From Chara braunii (Eukaryota > Streptophyta > Charophyceae > Charales > Characeae), in contig BFEA01000220.1 in NCBI GenBank assembly GCA_003427395.1, positions 1,731,916 through 1,753,147 on the forward strand: 21,232 bases of DNA. The letters run 5' to 3'. Each line of letters begins with the position of its first letter. Within the stretch, counting starts at the first letter, position 1. The position numbers and the translations under genes were made by a program. Positions 16,880 through 21,232 of the stretch are shown here, in pieces. The notes under the pieces were generated by a model that was not told where the DNA came from, did no database searches, and saw only the letters and a list, made by a program, of their open reading frames with translations.

Positions 16880-17619
16880 GAGGTCCGCCCGGGGGCCTCC
16901 GTACGTTCGGGCGTTCGAGGTCCCGTACGGGGTCCGAACCCGATGGCGTTCGGCCCCCGCCAAAAATTATTTCGGGGCCTAATTTTTTTATTTTTTTTCT
17001 GAATTTTTTTTATGAGTTCTCTATGACGTGAGGTACATGCCTATAAATTTTCAAGTCATTTGGTTTAGCCAAATAAGAATTAAAAATCGCCAAAGATGGC
17101 GGTGCCAAAACGTGCTCGCCCACGTTTTTTTTCACTTTTTATTTTTTGTTTTCACTTTAGTTCGGGGTCTAAACAATTTTATTATTTTTTGAATTTTTTT
17201 TCGTGAATTTTGTATTATGTGAAGTACACATCTGTAAATTTTCTGAGCATTTTAGCAATGCCAAAAAACAATAAAAAATCGCCAAAGATGGCGGTGTCGA
17301 AAATATGCTCGCGCACTCATTAAATTTAATTTTCTTTTATTTTTATTTATTTTTATTATTAGTATTTGTTCTGTGTATTTTATTTTTATTTCAAATTTGG
17401 TAAGTAATTCGGACGTAATGCTCAGGCAAATCTTGTTTAATTTATTTTTTTCCATAACATATATTTTTTCATATTATTTTGATAAATTGTTTTTTTTTTT
17501 TTTTTTTTTTTTTTTAGTCCGTGTTCGGCCCAAAGGGATGAACGCATCCCCAAGGGGTCCCATACGTTCTGGCGTTCGGGTTCGGGCGTTCGGTCCGTCC
17601 CGAACGCCGGTTACCCTGA
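16880..17619. mobile_element. Element with GC-rich ends and internal 190-bp duplication
   Basis: GC-rich blocks with CGTTCGG words sit at both ends (16880-16970 and 17519-17619) in otherwise very AT-rich DNA. ATACATG occurs immediately outside each end (16873-16879 and 17620-17626), a possible 7-bp target duplication. The middle holds two diverged direct copies, at 16971-about 17130 and 17161-about 17320, each running from TTCGGGG(C/T)CTAA to CGCCAAAGATGGCGGTG. No protein is encoded. Class unknown; non-autonomous. Confidence 0.5.
17490..17516. repeat. Poly(T) run
   Basis: About 26 consecutive T inside the element at 16880-17619. On the minus strand this is a poly(A). Confidence 0.95.
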
Positions 17620-17639
17620 ATACATGTATATATGTATAT

Positions 17640-18380
17640 ATATTTTTTAATGAGTGACGAAATTGAGATTTTTTAATACTGATTTGCACTAGATGTTATA
17701 TTTTTGACTAATGAGTATGTTATATCCCATGAATGTTATATGTTGAGCATATTGCATCATAAAAACTTGATATGTTTATTTAAATGTTAAAAATATATTT
17801 TTATAAATATATTTAGTCACTTTTATTGCTACATGAGCATATGTTCATTGAAGCATTATCAAACCACAATACCTCTCATCATAATAGTTATCTTATATGA
17901 AGTCTTATTGAATTAAAAGTTGCTAATAAATTGTTGAAAATTTTAAGGCTAAATTTTGCCATATGAAAAAACAATCTTACATTTAACTAAAAATCAATCA
18001 TAATATACAACATTTACAGCTTGTAACTTGGTCAGTTAGTTGGTCAAGTGATTTCATATAAGTCCTTACATGAAAATTCATAATATTATGACATTCTTGT
18101 TTTTACAATTTGGCCAAATGGTTGGTCAATCCTTCTTTCTCACACACGTACATGTACAGTGACATACAAACATACAAAAAAACACAAGTTTTTATGGACA
18201 CGTATCCCCTTACCCTCCCAAACCATATGCACATACAAACTACGAGTTGCGCACCCGACATGTTTTGAAATCATCAGGCTAAAATTTTGTACTTTGTTTA
18301 ATGTTGTAAGTTTTTTTTTTCTTCCGATTATTAAATATTTATAGAATTATAAGTTGCTGAATATCTTTACTATCATTGAG
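17640..18380. other. AT-rich stretch without supported gene
   Basis: Only short composition-driven frames. Short related phrases such as CATATAAGTCCTTACATGA (about 18055) and CATACAAGTCCTCATGTGA (about 16834) hint at old repeats. Confidence 0.4.
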
Positions 18381-18386
18381 AGAACA

Positions 18387-18938
18387 AAGACATATGCATC
18401 CGCTGAACATTTTTAAAATTTTAAACCTGTAAATACTATGAAGTTATTGAGTGTTCCTGCTAACGTTGTCATTTTTCCCTCTCCTTTCTTTTTTTTTTGC
18501 CATTTTTTTGTTTTGTTGAATACTTTTAGCTCGTGAGATGAAGTACGTTTTGCTTTCTCTCTCCTCGTGTCTTTCTTTCTCATCCTCTCTATTTAACTAA
18601 ACATTTGAAAAATTATGAATCCAATAGTTTTAAGTTGTTGAATGTAATCGTTGTCGTTTAAAACACAAACATATGTTTTCCGTTGAACAATTTTGAAATT
18701 CTCATTGATAAATACTACAAAATTATTGAATGTTCTTGCTTTGTGTGTCCCTGTTTATATGTCCAATCACATCAAAGTATTTATTCACTTATAATTTTCA
18801 AAATGTTCTACAACAAAGAGAGAGAGATAACAAAACAAGAAATGGTCCTTGCTATTGGCGAGAGGTCATGCATATGCATCACCTTGAATATTTTGAAAAT
18901 TTTGAACCAGTGAATACTTTGTTTAATTGATGCTACTA
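18387..18938. repeat. Three diverged copies of an AT-rich repeat
   Basis: ACATATGCATCCGCTGAACA ... TAAATACTATGAAGTTATTG (18387-18462) recurs as ACATATGTTTTCCGTTGAAC ... TAAATACTACAAAATTATTG (18664-18741). It recurs more weakly as GCATATGCATCACCTTGAAT ... GTGAATACTTTG (18866-18938). The first two copies also share TAAGTTGYTGAAT upstream. Confidence 0.55.
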
Positions 18939-18944
18939 TCATCA

Positions 18945-19520
18945 TACATCCCCTTAAATATCTTGACAGCGTGCATATGCTCGTGTTGTTAAAGGATAAC
19001 AATCCATATATTTGTATTGTGCACAGGGACATCAAAAGTCCCTACTCCAACAATTAATATATTTTTTAAGTGGTTAATGTTCACTTGAAGATTACCATGA
19101 AGTAATATAAGTACTCATTAAAAACTAAAACCACCTACTTATCGCTTTCATGCGCAGACTTATGGCCCCATTTGCTGTTGGTACCATCCTTCCATCACCA
19201 TGATTTATTAAACCTTCTTGATGCACTCATTATGATATGGCAAATAAGTAATAAAGACGATTGATTATTGTGTTAATCATCATCATAATTTTTTTTAAAA
19301 TTTTATTCATACAACAGGTAAAAATATATCATCGTCGTTCAGATTGGACACAATTTTTGTAAGTAGGTTCTTCACTGCCCGCATTTCTCCATATCCTCTT
19401 TGAACTCTCTTTGTAAGATAATGTTTTTTCCCTCTTTTGCTCCTCTCCCCCTCTCTCATGACATACGATCTAAGCCTATTTAACCGAAAATAGATAACTA
19501 GATCAAAATATGAAAAAATT
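18945..19520. other. AT-rich stretch without supported gene
   Basis: No recognisable domain, array or RNA gene. Pyrimidine-rich pieces near 19430-19460. Confidence 0.45.
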
Positions 19521-19615
19521 AAAAAGAGAATGAGAGAGGGAGAGAAAGATACATTGTTTATTTTTCAGTATTTAATAAAAGTTGGAGTAGGCAGATATGA
19601 GCATCTACGGTACCT

Positions 19616-19619
19616 ATGG

Positions 19620-19709
<90 letters not shown>

Positions 19710-19712
19710 GGT
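19616..19712. repeat. Compound (GT)n(GA)n microsatellite
   Basis: About 30 GT units pass directly into about 15 GA units with a GGGA interruption. The Val/Cys-rich plus frame is an artefact. Confidence 0.96.
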
Positions 19713-19867
19713 GTTTTTGTTTTGCTTACTCTTCTTCTGTATATGTGTCATGGGCGAATGTCTCCTGGCGTGTTGAAAAGGGTGTTTGCTTGTGATTGAT
19801 CCAAGGCATGCAGCCCTATTGATACTTAAGTAATCATGTAGTCGTGTGCTCTACAACTTCTTGTAGC

Positions 19868-19883
19868 ACGCCCTAGTGGGCGT
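19868..19883. repeat. Small perfect hairpin
   Basis: ACGCCC-tagt-GGGCGT, a 6-bp GC-rich stem with a 4-base loop. No U-run follows. Confidence 0.6.
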
Positions 19884-20224
19884 CTCCTTAGCCTGGGACA
19901 ATATCTTTTCGCGGGCTGTCAGATGTCTTCAAGATTGGGCTTCCGAAAGTTTTTATGAACTTCATAAAATCTAGGCACCCTTTTGACCCTCATGTCATTG
20001 GGTAGGACTGATCCTGCAGTGCATAGATGGACGAGTTATAGTTGTTGGAAGGATCTTACTTGAAGGACCGGTTGTTGTCCGCACTGGAAATTTGGCCAAC
20101 CTTCACATGTTGTGGCACCCCCTTATACTGCAGCCTTGGTGCTGCAAATTCTTAAACCACCAGCGTGTTTCCCAGCGAAGACAAGGCTGTGCATGCGCCG
20201 CTTTCTTTGGTGGTCGGCCTACTA

Positions 20225-20535
20225 GGGCAAAATGGTTGCGGCGACTGCAGTTGATTACTGCGGGCTGCCCGATTTATTACTGTATACGGGGGAGGGACTG
20301 CTGCGGTGTACTATGCGTTGTTGACCACTGGTAGACTGCTGACCGCTGTGTACTACTGTTGTGTACGAGTAGTAGTTGTTATGGACTGCAGCAGTTGCTA
20401 TTGGTGCTGCTGCTGGGTGTGCGGACGGTAGTCGTCGCTGCTGCTGGACGCTGTTGCTGCTCCAGGTGTCCACCGCCATGCACTATGGCTGCGTCTACGG
20501 GCTGCTACAGGCTGCTGAGCGGCTATGGTTGGATG
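20225..20535. repeat. CTG/GCTGCT-rich low-complexity segment
   Basis: Imperfect CTG, GCTGCT and ACTACTG words dominate. Opposed frames at 20376-20720 and 20398-20859 are both open and overlap, as expected of skewed composition. No domain supports a gene. Confidence 0.55.
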
Positions 20536-20599
20536 GACTGAGGAAGGAAGTGAGGCAGGAAGGTGATCAGACCGGACAACTGGGGGGTTACAACAGAAA

Positions 20600-20800
20600 A
20601 AATGTGGAAAAAATCCATCAAGTTTCCAACTCGGTGCCCGTGGTGGACCAGCGTTGGAACGACGATAAATGCCTTGCCCAACCGTTGGACCATCACCGTT
20701 GTGTGTTTCCAACAGTTTGATCAACAGGTAGCCAACGTTGGTCCAACAACTGTTCAACGTTGATCCAACGTCTTTCCAACACGTCTGTGTTGAAATTAAA
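20600..20800. repeat. GTTGG/CCAAC-rich degenerate repeat
   Basis: Words such as GTTGGTCCAAC, CAACGTTG and TTTCCAAC recur every 10-25 bases and form many overlapping dyads. Related in vocabulary to the 43-44 bp repeat at 961-1085. Confidence 0.5.
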
Positions 20801-20826
20801 GTGTTGTCAGGTTGCCATGACAGAAC

Positions 20827-20893
20827 TTGACTACTGCGGGCCAATTTAGGCACAATCACATTGAATCCACCTGATTTGGCCCGCGGTAGTCAA
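20827..20893. repeat. 18-bp inverted repeat (hairpin or terminal repeats of a tiny element)
   Basis: TTGACTACTGCGGGCCAA (20827-20844) and TTGGCCCGCGGTAGTCAA (20876-20893) are complementary at 17 of 18 positions. In plus-strand RNA the exception would be a U-G wobble pair. The loop is 31 bases. Confidence 0.85.
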
Positions 20894-21198
20894 CTATGGA
20901 CTTGGATGAGGTGCGAGGGTTGACAATTGCGCACGGAAAGCGAACACATAAAAAAAATGGAGCGCACGAAACAGCGTCGCACCCCTGACGAAAGGAAGAT
21001 GAAGCCGGTCCTGGTTGAAGGACCGCGGAGCTCTCTCTGCGGATGGTTCCGAATCCTGTTGCATGCGGCGTGATACGCATCACCGTCGGGTGCGCTCCGC
21101 GACGCGGTTGTCTGTTAAGTGTGGAATGAGAGGGTGGTCAGGTTCAGGAACTGGGCCCCGCCCTTCCTCCTTCGTGCACGTCAGCAAAAATCGTGAAG

Positions 21199-21200
21199 AG

Positions 21201-21232
<32 letters not shown>
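21199..21232. repeat. Terminal poly(A) run
   Basis: The window ends in an uninterrupted A-run of more than 30 bases. This could be a retrotransposed poly(A) tail, a homopolymer, or the place where an assembly broke. Confidence 0.9.

Noticed and set aside
20376-20859. Overlapping 114- and 153-codon frames
   Set aside because: Both arise from CTG-rich low-complexity sequence and overlap in opposite directions, with no recognised domain.

Overview
The window looks like accessory, repeat-dominated nuclear DNA of a eukaryote, most likely a streptophyte (green-lineage) alga. It has abundant microsatellites, long AT-rich stretches, large polypurine tracts, an interstitial run of the plant-type telomere motif TTTAGGG, and almost no conserved coding sequence. 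The only protein remnants I recognise are pieces of a retroelement. From memory, and unchecked, these resemble the repeat-encoded hypothetical proteins that are very numerous in the charophyte Chara braunii. No prokaryotic operon, rRNA, convincing tRNA or CRISPR array was seen.

Layout. 1-2570: degenerate repeat copies, inverted repeats, a 43-44 bp tandem repeat and two strongly purine-rich tracts. 2570-4990: (TTA)n and (GT)n arrays alternate with a duplicated two-part module. The second module copy is split by an AT-rich foldback element of about 520 bp, and the modules carry decayed, exon-like reading frames on the minus strand. 4990-7300: CAGA/GA/GT microsatellites, a cluster of CAGAC/GTCTG palindromes, a third TTA-flanked module and its array. 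7300-10300: mostly anonymous sequence holding the telomere-like motif, a 60-bp satellite whose units can each fold into a hairpin (8184-8960), and a GC-rich block at 9905-10300 that I could not identify.

10300-15030 is the most informative part. On the minus strand lies a decayed retroelement: a charged ORF1 with an upstream proline/glutamine-rich segment, then a GIY-YIG endonuclease, then a pre-reverse-transcriptase region, truncated before any RT. Immediately 5' of it, in the same orientation, is the 3' half of an RT frame with an IMDDL (xxDD) catalytic motif. A GIY-YIG domain N-terminal to an RT is the hallmark of a class of Penelope-like elements. A 5'-truncated copy followed head-to-tail by another copy is the arrangement those elements typically leave. 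The RT fragment also carries a near-perfect 289-bp direct duplication.

15030-21232: AT-rich DNA with no gene I can support. It contains a 740-bp element with GC-rich ends and two internal copies of a 190-bp repeat (16880-17619), diverged AT-rich repeats (18387-18938), a compound GT/GA microsatellite, a CTG-rich segment, a GTTGG/CCAAC-rich segment, a strong 18-bp hairpin (20827-20893) and a terminal poly(A) run. No intact host gene could be supported. The retroelement parts would have worked together as nucleic-acid-binding protein, endonuclease and RT, but every frame seen here is broken.
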